A stretch of DNA of 64,000 nucleotides from Halioxenophilus aromaticivorans. Its GTDB lineage: Bacteria > Pseudomonadota > Gammaproteobacteria > Pseudomonadales > Cellvibrionaceae. Under the pieces are notes generated by a model, which was not told the DNA's origin, searched no databases, and worked only from the letters and a program-made list of their open reading frames with translations. The DNA is taken from assembly GCF_042850945.1 (NCBI RefSeq), contig NZ_AP031496.1, positions 3,782,001 through 3,846,000 of the forward strand, read 5' to 3'. Positions within the stretch are counted from its first letter, which is position 1. Each line of letters begins with the position of its first letter. The position numbers and the translations under genes were made by a program. This document shows positions 17,331 through 25,119 of this stretch, one piece after another.

Positions 17331-17873
17331 CTACAAAGATGCGACGCCTAGCACAACAGCGGTGGAACAGTTATACACGTTAGAGCTCGTGCCCAAACAC
17401 CAGTTGATATCGTTATTGGAGTGCGGCCTGTAAACAGGTTTGTCACCTTCATTTCTATTACACAGGCAGCGCCCACAACTGGTTGTTCCACAGCAGTCGT
17501 TGTAGGAAATAATATAGTTCTTACCATCTAACGGATTTAAACAGGTGCCAATCCACGTAATGGGCGACATTTCTGTGCCCGGCGGGCAGCTGTGTGCACT
17601 GCCTCCGCAACAACTGCATAGAAAGCCATCGATGGCGCAGTAGCGCCAATAATCGCAGCTGGTAGGATCACCAGGGTCACCCTCAATGCCACTGGTTTGT
17701 GCACCCACGCCAGGATAACCGCCGGTACTTTCAGAGGCGCGAGCCACCGGCAGCAGCGGCACGGCGGCGGCCCCAACCAGCACCTTGGAAAATTGGCTCA
17801 ACAACTGCCGTCGTGAGCTGTTTTGCGCTACTTTACGTGTAGTGCGCTCCATTATTCGATCAATGATACTCAT
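17331..17873 (-). CDS. mauA: TTQ amine dehydrogenase light chain
   Basis: This is the small, cofactor-bearing subunit of a quinoprotein amine dehydrogenase (methylamine or aralkylamine type). From the ATG at 17873 (AGGAG upstream) it has 180 residues. SRRQLL near residue 20 and the long hydrophobic signal suggest Tat export. The Cys-rich mature part reads CDYWRYCAIDGFLCSCCGG, then SPITWIGTC, ISYNDCCG and NDINWC. Trp107 and Trp158 are 51 residues apart, exactly the spacing of the tryptophylquinone-forming pair in Paracoccus MauA as I recall it. Asp126 and Asp82 match its catalytic and maturation aspartates. The cofactor site therefore looks intact. Substrate class cannot be read from this; aauA is an equally valid name. 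Confidence 0.93.
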   Translation of the reverse strand: MSIIDRIMERTTRKVAQNSSRRQLLSQFSKVLVGAAAVPLLPVARASESTGGYPGVGAQTSGIEGDPGDPTSCDYWRYCAIDGFLCSCCGGSAHSCPPGTEMSPITWIGTCLNPLDGKNYIISYNDCCGTTSCGRCLCNRNEGDKPVYRPHSNNDINWCLGTSSNVYNCSTAVVLGVASL

Positions 17874-17881
17874 AACCACTC

Positions 17882-18481
17882 CTAGGCGTAGTGCTTTTGC
17901 ATGTATTCTTGTAACGAGGCGTAGCCCAGCTCCTTGGCATTAAAAAGGCTTTCCAAATGCTCGCGCGAATTGACAATACCCATGCCACGAACCACGCCCT
18001 GCTCGTCAATCAATACCGCGTAGGGCAGCTTTGATACACCGAAGGTCTTTCCCAGCAACTCTGAATTAACCACCGTAGTGCCTCCTAATTCCTGCGCTTG
18101 GATATAATTGTGCAACTCGTTGTTTTCTGCATCCGTGGCAACGATCAAATCCAACCACGATCGTTCAGCTTTTGCCGCAGACTTAGCGATGGGCATCAGC
18201 GTTTTACACACAGGACAAGAAGGCGAGGCAAAGAAAAGCAGCTGGCTTTTGGCCGAACCGGAAGCGCCAATGGCCAGCGGCGCAGCGGTTACCTCGTTTT
18301 TCACGCTAAGCTTAGGAGATTGCTCGCCGACGGTGATGGATTTATTAATGGCCAGAGCGCCTGCCGGCGCCACGCGCTCGTATAAAATGCCAACCTGACG
18401 AATCAGCGCATACACCATTAAACTTAAAACAATAACCGCAAGCCATAGGATCGCGTTGGAGATTACTAAGAAATTATCCAT
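17882..18481 (-). CDS. mauD: MauD-type thioredoxin-like maturation protein
   Basis: This is a membrane-anchored periplasmic thiol-disulfide protein of 199 residues. It has one N-terminal membrane segment (about 5-28) and a thioredoxin-like domain with the redox motif SPSCPVC (Cys89, Cys92). MauD proteins are needed to form the six disulfides of the amine dehydrogenase light chain (family knowledge). The start overlaps the mauE stop by eight bases, and the light-chain gene begins eight bases after its stop, so these genes are tightly coupled. Confidence 0.9.
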   Translation of the reverse strand: MDNFLVISNAILWLAVIVLSLMVYALIRQVGILYERVAPAGALAINKSITVGEQSPKLSVKNEVTAAPLAIGASGSAKSQLLFFASPSCPVCKTLMPIAKSAAKAERSWLDLIVATDAENNELHNYIQAQELGGTTVVNSELLGKTFGVSKLPYAVLIDEQGVVRGMGIVNSREHLESLFNAKELGYASLQEYMQKHYA

Positions 18482-19043
18482 GATAGACTTTCAACCCTTT
18501 TAATTTTTCTGCATTAACCATTAACGCCTCAAAGCCAGTTAACGCAACAATAGATAAAACAGACACCAGCAACGACAGCACAACCGTGGGTGCAACAAGT
18601 GCTACTGAAGCGGAACACATCCCTGCAAAAACCAATAGCACAGCCAGTAAACCGTTACGCGTTAAGATGGCGATAACGTTGGCTCCTTCTTGATGATTAG
18701 CCAAGCTGCAACCGCAGTCCTGCATGGGGATTGCGCGCAGTTTGGCGCTTGTAAGCAAAGCGCAGTACGAAAGATAAACAGCGAGCAACAGAGCCGACAC
18801 ACTGCCCCACTGCCCGAAAACCATAAAACACACGCCCAAAGCAACAACCCCTAGCTCTGTCATTAATAAAAAAGGCGCAAGTGCTTTAGCTTGTGCCAAA
18901 GAAACGATTCGATACTGGGCAATCATCGCTGGCAGCGGGGCCCGTTTACCGAACTTGTTGGAAAAGCCTATCAGCAATACGGTAAGAGCAACGAGATTGA
19001 CTGACAATACCAACAGCGATGCCCAGTGGTTTGTCACCTCCAT
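18474..19043 (-). CDS. mauE: MauE-type membrane protein
   Basis: This 189-residue integral membrane protein has about five hydrophobic segments, starting near residues 10-27, 59-80, 83-99, 123-145 and 147-168. A Cys pair (DCGCS) lies between the third and fourth segments. It fits MauE, which works with MauD in maturation or stability of the light chain, possibly by supplying electrons across the membrane. Its start codon overlaps the large-subunit stop codon (TAATG). The assignment rests on topology, the Cys motif and gene order. Confidence 0.85.
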   Translation of the reverse strand: MEVTNHWASLLVLSVNLVALTVLLIGFSNKFGKRAPLPAMIAQYRIVSLAQAKALAPFLLMTELGVVALGVCFMVFGQWGSVSALLLAVYLSYCALLTSAKLRAIPMQDCGCSLANHQEGANVIAILTRNGLLAVLLVFAGMCSASVALVAPTVVLSLLVSVLSIVALTGFEALMVNAEKLKGLKVYHG

Positions 19044-20197
19044 TAGTGTTTCCCCGCGTGCAGAATAATCGGCATGGCGGTATCGCTCACATTGATATAA
19101 CGCTGAAACTTACCTTCGACGGAATACACATCCAGGCCCATATTGACGTTGGTTACGGCCAAGTACGGCGTTTTTGAGTGCGTCACCTCAATGGAAAAAG
19201 CGTTATCCTTTAGGCTCAACTGTGCGACCTTGGTCTGGCTTTTTACATCAAACTTCCAGATCGTCTCACCACCGAATTTATGGCTTCCGTCGTAGCCGTT
19301 TTCGTGCATTACAACGTAAAGGTGGCCCTGTTTGTCCAGAGCAGAAATTTGCCAGCCACCAGGGCGCCAGTTGTCACCTTGCTCAGCTTCATTTACCAAA
19401 GACCAACCGGGCAAAACTTTAGGCTCTTCGCCGGAAATATCGATGGGTTGTATCTTCCCCTGGTAGCTGATGAAGTACGCGGTGGTGTCATCGAACACGG
19501 CTTTATCAAACAGCGGGTCTTGGTCGACATTAAAAAATGGCTCGTGTTGCTTGCGGCTTGTTTCCTGACCTTTTTCGTCCAATTGCACCGACAGCATTGC
19601 GCCGTTACTGCACAGCGACATAAAGCCTCTCTGCCCCAAGGGAAACGCCAAGGCACAACCCGCGATACTGACATCGTTGACCACTTCACGGGTTTTGGTA
19701 TCAATAACGATGATGGACTGTGCCGGCGTAAAACCGTAGATCAACAGAAATTTATCGTCGTCGATCAACTGCATGGCATTTTTATTGGTGACGGTTTGAC
19801 CCCTGTTGGTATTTGGCAACAGTATTTCGTCGATCACCTTTAACGACGACCTGTCATAAACCGTGACCACGTCGGTACGCTCACCCCGGGTGTTACGGGC
19901 ATAGAAGGACTCCGCCACAAATAACACCGGCTGGTGTTTGGATTCAGCAAAGGTGGCCATTTGCGCGGCGTCGATCATGCCCTTGACTTCTTGGCTATCG
20001 GCGGCGACATCGACAATGACAACCTTACCGGCAATTAGGCTGTGAAAATTGGCATCGTGGGCAAACAACCAGGTATCTGGGTAGGTTTTGGGCAACGTGG
20101 CCACACTGGGTATGGGCTCCGGGGCCAGCTCCGCCGCCACACCGGTTGCCCAGCACAGTGCCAGAGGCAAGCCGACCTTAAAAAACGTTTTAAACAT
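19043..20197 (-). CDS. mauB: TTQ amine dehydrogenase large subunit
   Basis: This is the beta-propeller large subunit that builds the substrate channel over the light chain. The ATG at 20197 with GCGAGG upstream gives 384 residues and a clean signal peptide (MFKTFFKVGLPLALCWATGVAA). Longer starts are less convincing. Propeller-like stretches include GKVVIVDVAADSQEVKGMI, DVVTVYDRSSLKVIDEI, SIIVIDTKTREVV and KFDVKSQTKVAQLSL. The HVV-type motif LYVVMHENGYDGSHK matches the family. It is first of the five-gene amine dehydrogenase operon, directly downstream of a TonB receptor. By analogy to aauB-E-D-A clusters an aromatic amine substrate is possible, but specificity is open. Confidence 0.9.
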   Translation of the reverse strand: MFKTFFKVGLPLALCWATGVAAELAPEPIPSVATLPKTYPDTWLFAHDANFHSLIAGKVVIVDVAADSQEVKGMIDAAQMATFAESKHQPVLFVAESFYARNTRGERTDVVTVYDRSSLKVIDEILLPNTNRGQTVTNKNAMQLIDDDKFLLIYGFTPAQSIIVIDTKTREVVNDVSIAGCALAFPLGQRGFMSLCSNGAMLSVQLDEKGQETSRKQHEPFFNVDQDPLFDKAVFDDTTAYFISYQGKIQPIDISGEEPKVLPGWSLVNEAEQGDNWRPGGWQISALDKQGHLYVVMHENGYDGSHKFGGETIWKFDVKSQTKVAQLSLKDNAFSIEVTHSKTPYLAVTNVNMGLDVYSVEGKFQRYINVSDTAMPIILHAGKH

Positions 20198-20230
20198 AGA
20201 ATCCTCGCAAGCTAAAAAATGCATTAACAG

Positions 20231-22438
20231 TTACCACGTGTATTTCGCAGAAACGCCCCACCAACGAGGCTTACCGTAGTACTGCTCGGTGATGCCAAAA
20301 ACGTCCAGACCAGAAAGGTCAAAGGTTTGTACCAAGTATTCTTCGTCGGTGACGTTATCCAGTGAGGCTATAAGCTGCCAATGTTCATCGGGCGAGGTGT
20401 AGCTGATGCTGGCGTTGAACACGGTGTAGGCATCCTGAGCCACGGTTTCAGCACCGGTGAGCGCAAAAAACACGTCGTCGCGGTAAACAAAATCGCCCTG
20501 AATCGCAAAGCCACCCAATGTGGAAGGAATTTCGTAGCGCAGTAGGCCATTAACGTTCCACTTAGGCGACTGGATTGGCGTTTGTTTGGTGCCATCCAAC
20601 AGCTCTGCTTCGGCGTCGTTGTAGGCTAGACCAAGCAGCACATCGAGATGGGCACTGGGGCTCATTTGCAGCTCCAACTCAAATCCTTGGGAGTGTGCAT
20701 CCGGACTATTAATGGTGAAGGTATCTAAGCCAATGATGTTGAAAATCTGGTAGTCGGAATAGTCGTAATAATAAGCCGCCATATTTAATCGGCCGATATT
20801 ACCCACATCCATTTTTAGCCCGATTTCATAGGCATCCAGCTGCTCCGGCTCGTAGGCCATGGTGGCATCATCGTAGGTATTAGGAGCAGATAAAGGAAAT
20901 ATAGGGGCATTGTATCCGCCACCTTTTACGCCCCGATTCCAGCTGGCGTAGGCCAACATGGCGTCATTTACAAACCAATCGAGCTGCAGCCGACCTGCTA
21001 GTTCGGTATCTTTTCGGCTGCTGCTGTATTGGCCTAGAACGGCTTGCAACACCTGATTGTTTGCTGCGTCGAAACCCGGCGTGGAATCTGGGTTTAAAAA
21101 TTCAACCACATTAACGCTGAAATCAAAGTCCTTTTTATCTTCAATCACCCGCAAGCCGGCAACAAAATTAAATTTATCGGCAAAAGGAAATTCCCACTGT
21201 GTAAATAACGATGTGCTGGTCAATGTCGATTGGTAAGGGTTGTAAAGTCCACCTTCACTTCCAACCTGAGTGGTTCCGCCACCGCCAAAAAATGGATCGC
21301 TTACCGCGCCGTTGCTGTCATTAATGTCCAAATCCATATAATACATTCCCGCCACCCAGCGCGAATCACCCAACTCCCCTTCCACGCGTAATTCTTGCGA
21401 TAGTTGCTCGGCGTCGGTGGTAAGAAAGAAATTAAACACGGACACCGGTGACGCATCAGTATCTTCGATATAGGTGCGCTCAACGGTGGAGGTATCAGTG
21501 ATAGAAACCAACTTTAGACGATCGCTCATCTGCCAATTAATAGTGGCTGTAGCGCCTTTAGTTTCCAGCTCATTAAAACCCGGGTCGTCGTAGTCTCCGG
21601 CATAGACATCGCCATCGTTATCGATGTAGCCCAGCACCGGGTTAAATTCGTTCGGCGTTAATTCGCCCGCCCGCACAGAACTGACGTTTTCAAAAAAGCC
21701 GGTGTCAATATCCTGCTCGCTGTAACGAAGGTTAAGCAGAACATCGAGCGTATCTGTGGGCATGTATAACAGTTGCAGGCGCGCGGACTGATCGTCGGCA
21801 TTGTTTAGATCTTTGCCGGTGTAACGGTTTTCGATGTAACCATCGGCTCGGTTTATATTAAAGGACAATCTGGCCGCTAGATTATCGGACACACCCCCAC
21901 CCAGCGCACCTTCCAATTTTGTTTGGGAAAAGTCTCCGCCGGTAAACTTGGCATAGCCTTCAAATTCTTGTGACGGTTTTACAGTAATAAAATGCACCAA
22001 TCCGCCGGTGGCGTTGCGGCCAAACAGTGTTCCTTGGGGGCCGCGAAGAATTTCCACTCGCTCTAAATCGTAGAGGGCAAAACCCGCGCCGGACATTTGG
22101 CTGATATAAACCTCGTCCACGTATATGGCCACGGGGCTTTCCACGTTAGTGGTAAAATCTGAATTGGTAACACCGCGAATACCAACAGAATAATTGGCTT
22201 CGCCGTTGGGCTGTACGGTTTGCACTCCAGGAGCCATGGCCGTCACCTGCTGGGCATTATCGAAACCGAGCGCCTCCATCTGGTCGCCGGTCATAGCGGT
22301 TACGGCAATGCCCACATCTTGCACACTTTGTTCTCGTTTTTGAGCCACCACGGTAAGTTCTTCCAGAACCGCAGAAGCACACATTGAGCTTTGCACAAAA
22401 CACGCTAGCCCTACTGTGAATGTTGTTAATTTATCCAT
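20231..22438 (-). CDS. TonB-dependent receptor linked to amine dehydrogenase
   Basis: This is a 735-residue outer-membrane receptor from the ATG at 22438 (AGGGG upstream); a start 18 codons earlier lacks a signal-like sequence. A short signal peptide precedes a TonB-box-like stretch (LEELTVVAQKREQSVQDVGI). The plug domain includes VGIRGVT and VEILRGPQGTLFGRNATGG. The barrel ends in an aromatic residue (SAKYTW). The sequence style (iron-complex receptor class, AQKREQS box) is common for receptors importing diverse small molecules. It ends 33 bases before the amine dehydrogenase large subunit, so co-transcription is likely. Import of the amine or an associated ligand is inferred. Confidence 0.9.
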   Translation of the reverse strand: MDKLTTFTVGLACFVQSSMCASAVLEELTVVAQKREQSVQDVGIAVTAMTGDQMEALGFDNAQQVTAMAPGVQTVQPNGEANYSVGIRGVTNSDFTTNVESPVAIYVDEVYISQMSGAGFALYDLERVEILRGPQGTLFGRNATGGLVHFITVKPSQEFEGYAKFTGGDFSQTKLEGALGGGVSDNLAARLSFNINRADGYIENRYTGKDLNNADDQSARLQLLYMPTDTLDVLLNLRYSEQDIDTGFFENVSSVRAGELTPNEFNPVLGYIDNDGDVYAGDYDDPGFNELETKGATATINWQMSDRLKLVSITDTSTVERTYIEDTDASPVSVFNFFLTTDAEQLSQELRVEGELGDSRWVAGMYYMDLDINDSNGAVSDPFFGGGGTTQVGSEGGLYNPYQSTLTSTSLFTQWEFPFADKFNFVAGLRVIEDKKDFDFSVNVVEFLNPDSTPGFDAANNQVLQAVLGQYSSSRKDTELAGRLQLDWFVNDAMLAYASWNRGVKGGGYNAPIFPLSAPNTYDDATMAYEPEQLDAYEIGLKMDVGNIGRLNMAAYYYDYSDYQIFNIIGLDTFTINSPDAHSQGFELELQMSPSAHLDVLLGLAYNDAEAELLDGTKQTPIQSPKWNVNGLLRYEIPSTLGGFAIQGDFVYRDDVFFALTGAETVAQDAYTVFNASISYTSPDEHWQLIASLDNVTDEEYLVQTFDLSGLDVFGITEQYYGKPRWWGVSAKYTW

Positions 22439-22772
22439 TTTCGATACCGCCCCTAATGGTGTTGAGTGGTGTGTACTTTCCCGAAATAGCATCCATGCAA
22501 AATCACGGAGACAAAATTGGAAGAGCCTTTTCCTGCTTAATCTCCTGCTGTGTGAAACCTGATCACACGTGCTTGAGCGTAGATTTATCCTGAATCGGCA
22601 GCTGACAGCTTATTGAAGGTCGCTGTTAAATCGATGCCTTCAAACCTCCTTGAGCAACCCCCATGCCAAATTGGTACGCACGAACCATTTTGGAAAGGCG
22701 ATGCTTTTGCAGGCAGGCTCCATTACACTTAGCAGCCAAATAATTCACACAACAAAAGCAGGTTGATCAACG
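22439..22772. other. Divergent regulatory region between TonB receptor and TetR gene
   Basis: These 334 bases lie between the divergent receptor/amine dehydrogenase operon and the TetR regulator gene. They contain a clear 28-base palindrome (22666-22693). No coding potential was seen. The promoters of both units should be here. Confidence 0.7.
22666..22693. promoter_or_regulatory. Candidate TetR operator 1
   Basis: CCAAATTGGT at 22666-22675 and ACCATTTTGG at 22684-22693 are inverted copies (9 of 10 paired) around an 8-base spacer. The site is about 80 bases upstream of the TetR-type gene, between it and the TonB receptor. A second site with the same half-site sequence and spacer length lies at 23501-23528. 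Confidence 0.65.
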
Positions 22773-23405
22773 TTGGCCACAGAGCAAGAAACACTCGTCA
22801 AACGAGGACCCTACAAAAGCGGAGTAGAGAGAAAAAAACAGATTATTGAAGCAGCACGCTTACAACTAATTGAGCAGGGATATCACAATTTCTCGATACG
22901 AAAGGTTGCCAAGCGGGTTGGCTTATCGGCGGGTAATGTGCAGCATCATTTCAGCAGCCGGTTGGAATTGATAGCCGCTATGCTGGACTATGTGATCGAA
23001 AATTACTTCACAGAATTCGACCAAGCCATTGCCAATATTAAAGACCCAAAAGAAAAACTTTTTATTATTATTCAACACGTTACGCGGGATTTAACCACGC
23101 TAAACACAACAGTGTTCTTTCCCGAGATGTGGTCACTGGCCAACCACGAACCTGAAATCGACGAACTGGTAGAAGAGATGTACCGAGTTTATCGTAACGT
23201 GTATGAGAGACTCGCCATCGAAATAAACCCGGCCTTGTCGCAAACCCAGGCAGAAAACTTCGCGTTGTTTTTAGCCTCGAGCTTAGAAGGCCACACGGTG
23301 TTTATTGGCCACAATAAAAAGCACACCCACGCCTGTGAGGCCGTAATAACCATGGCCTACAATATGGCTCTGGGTATGCTAAACAGCGGTAACATTCCAA
23401 AATAA
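22773..23405 (+). CDS. TetR-family transcriptional regulator
   Basis: This is a 210-residue repressor-type regulator starting at TTG (22773), with AGCAGG upstream. The N-terminal helix-turn-helix reads FSIRKVAKRVGLSAGNVQHHF, shown here as FSIRKVAKRVG then LSAGNVQHHF (about residues 45-66), preceded by IIEAARLQLIEQGYHN. The C-terminal ligand domain is alpha-helical with no identifiable effector. It diverges from the amine dehydrogenase/TonB operon and is flanked by two similar palindromes. It therefore probably controls that operon and itself, with the amine or its aldehyde as a plausible inducer (inference). Confidence 0.9.
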   Translation: MATEQETLVKRGPYKSGVERKKQIIEAARLQLIEQGYHNFSIRKVAKRVGLSAGNVQHHFSSRLELIAAMLDYVIENYFTEFDQAIANIKDPKEKLFIIIQHVTRDLTTLNTTVFFPEMWSLANHEPEIDELVEEMYRVYRNVYERLAIEINPALSQTQAENFALFLASSLEGHTVFIGHNKKHTHACEAVITMAYNMALGMLNSGNIPK

Positions 23406-23500
23406 ATTCTGTTCAAGTGCGAGCTTTTCGCCACGCCATTGGTACGTTTGCAAGGCGTGAAAGTGAACAGCGCATTATGTTGACCGAACCTTGGTGAGCC

Positions 23501-23528
23501 TGAAATTGGTGCACCCGTACCATTTTGG
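23501..23528. promoter_or_regulatory. Candidate TetR operator 2
   Basis: TGAAATTGGT (23501-23510) and ACCATTTTGG (23519-23528) share the half-sites and 8-base spacing of the site at 22666-22693. The spacer bases differ. The site lies downstream of the TetR gene, between convergent genes, where it could aid looping with site 1 or be a remnant. Confidence 0.55.
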
Positions 23529-23539
23529 CACTATTTTAG

Positions 23540-23561
23540 GCTGTTTTTTAGCCAAAACAGC
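23540..23561. terminator. Possible bidirectional terminator
   Basis: GCTGTTTT and AAAACAGC pair over eight bases around a six-base loop, between the convergent TetR and outer-membrane barrel genes. The stem is AT-rich and no clean T-run follows, so this is a weak call. Confidence 0.35.
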
Positions 23562-23566
23562 GGCAG

Positions 23567-24928
23567 TTAAAATTGATAGGTCAACGCAAGGTAGGCGTAA
23601 CGCGCATCCCCCTTGCCCACATGCTCCAGCACATCGCCTGCCGCCAAATAGGCCGCTGTGGCATCCAGCAGCCAGGGCGCACTAGGCCGCCAACGCAATC
23701 GCAATGACGCCTGGCTACCAATATATCGACTGCTGGCTTGGTTGCTCGTTATGCCTGCCGCTGGCAAGCCACCGGACTGGCTGGCCAGCCAATAACCTCT
23801 GGCCATTGCCTTAAGCTGCCACCGTGGAGAAGGTGATGTTGTGAGTGATAGGCCAGGGGTATTTAGGTTGGTGCGTGTAAAAGGCCCAAAAATACCCGTG
23901 GGCCCGAAGTCTCCGCGCCGGCCTCCGAATAAAGAATCGAACCCCTGGCTACGCTGGTCTGCGGGATTGTCATCGCCGGTAACATCGCCGGTAACATAGT
24001 CATAATGCAGCGCCCAAAGAGTATTTCGGGTTGAATCTATTTGATAGCCACCGGTTAGGTGAAAAAAATAAGCGCTGTGTTTCTGTCTGCCCTGTGATCC
24101 ACGCCAAACTTCCCCCCATTGTGCGGCTGTCTCTACCTCAGCCATCCAACGCCCTGGGCCGGGTGTCGTTGCCAAGCTCACTCCTAAGGTATCAATATTA
24201 CGATTGGCACTGGGCTGATTGACCGCATCCTGCTCTTTTAAGCCGAACCAAAACCACTGCGTTTTAAGCGCCCCGGTTTGCGAGGAGTTGTGCAAACCCC
24301 AAAAACGAGCCTTGGCTTGCACCTGATCGGTTTTGGCTCGGTTGTCCAATGCTAATCCGTCCACTCGACGCTGCACCGGTGAAGTATAAAACGCCCGCCA
24401 TTGGCTGCCTTGCGCCCCACCCCATGACCATTCCAAGCCTGCGTAGCTATTGATGGTGTTACGGGTGCCGTTGCGAGTCACAAAGCGGCCGCTGCCTAGG
24501 TCCATGGTAAACCGGCCAAGCTTTAGCACGCCCGGGCCGAATTTAGCGAACTGCCCGGTGTTGAATTGCAGGTTGGCCTGCAGAACATCCAGCGGGTTAA
24601 TGGTACTGGCAGACAGCGGCGAGCCGCCATCGGCGATGCCCAACACGTGGCGGGCATCCAACACTTCGGTTTCCAGCAGCACTGAACTAAACCTTGCCCT
24701 TGCCCGCACATTGGTGCGTAAGAATAAGCCTTGGTCACTGCCCTCTCGTCCCACCCGATATTGGCCGTGCAGTTGTTCAAACCGCAACCGCGATGCGCCG
24801 TCCAAACTGAACCAGTGTGGCTGGGTGCGCTCACCAGGTTGAACTTGGCTGGAGCAACACAAAGAAAAAAGTACACCGGCCGCCGTCAACGCGCAGCACA
24901 GTAAAGGTCTAAGGCAAGCTACCAACAT
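23567..24928 (-). CDS. Outer-membrane beta-barrel of alginate-export type
   Basis: This 453-residue protein has a hydrophobic export signal (MLVACLRPLLCCALTAAGVLF) and a body of alternating beta strands ending in the terminal Phe (ALTYQF) typical of outer-membrane barrels. Features shared with alginate-export (AlgE-like) family members include GRFTMDLGSGRFVTRNGTRN, strand pairs such as WALHYDYVTGD, and the late segment RYIGSQASLRLRW. The Cys residues near the signal do not form a clear lipobox. It stands alone between the TetR gene and the duplicated lipoprotein gene. The transported solute is unknown. Confidence 0.75.
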   Translation of the reverse strand: MLVACLRPLLCCALTAAGVLFSLCCSSQVQPGERTQPHWFSLDGASRLRFEQLHGQYRVGREGSDQGLFLRTNVRARARFSSVLLETEVLDARHVLGIADGGSPLSASTINPLDVLQANLQFNTGQFAKFGPGVLKLGRFTMDLGSGRFVTRNGTRNTINSYAGLEWSWGGAQGSQWRAFYTSPVQRRVDGLALDNRAKTDQVQAKARFWGLHNSSQTGALKTQWFWFGLKEQDAVNQPSANRNIDTLGVSLATTPGPGRWMAEVETAAQWGEVWRGSQGRQKHSAYFFHLTGGYQIDSTRNTLWALHYDYVTGDVTGDDNPADQRSQGFDSLFGGRRGDFGPTGIFGPFTRTNLNTPGLSLTTSPSPRWQLKAMARGYWLASQSGGLPAAGITSNQASSRYIGSQASLRLRWRPSAPWLLDATAAYLAAGDVLEHVGKGDARYAYLALTYQF

Positions 24929-25060
24929 GTTAATCCCCGTTCACCATCGTTGAAAAAATGATGAGCGAGATTTAATCAGCGGCCAGACACTGTTACATTT
25001 TTATTACTTGGCTTTTTGATAACAATTTCTATCGTTGCCGAGCGTTAAATTGCACGCATA

Positions 25061-25090
25061 AAAAAACCGCCTCAAATGAGACGGTTTTTT
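25061..25090 (-). terminator. Rho-independent terminator of duplicated lipoprotein gene
   Basis: AAAAAACCGCCTCA and TGAGACGGTTTTTT pair with one mismatch around a two-base loop, with T-runs on both strands. It lies 30 bases after the stop of the lipoprotein gene on the minus strand and could also act on the plus strand. Confidence 0.85.
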
Positions 25091-25119
25091 GTGTTGCGTT
25101 TGGTTATCGAGCTTTGGAA

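Noticed and set aside
16845..22438. A pathway link between the amine dehydrogenase operon and the polyamine-like cluster
   Set aside because: They are more than 18 kb apart with unrelated operons between and separate regulators; nothing in the sequence ties them together.
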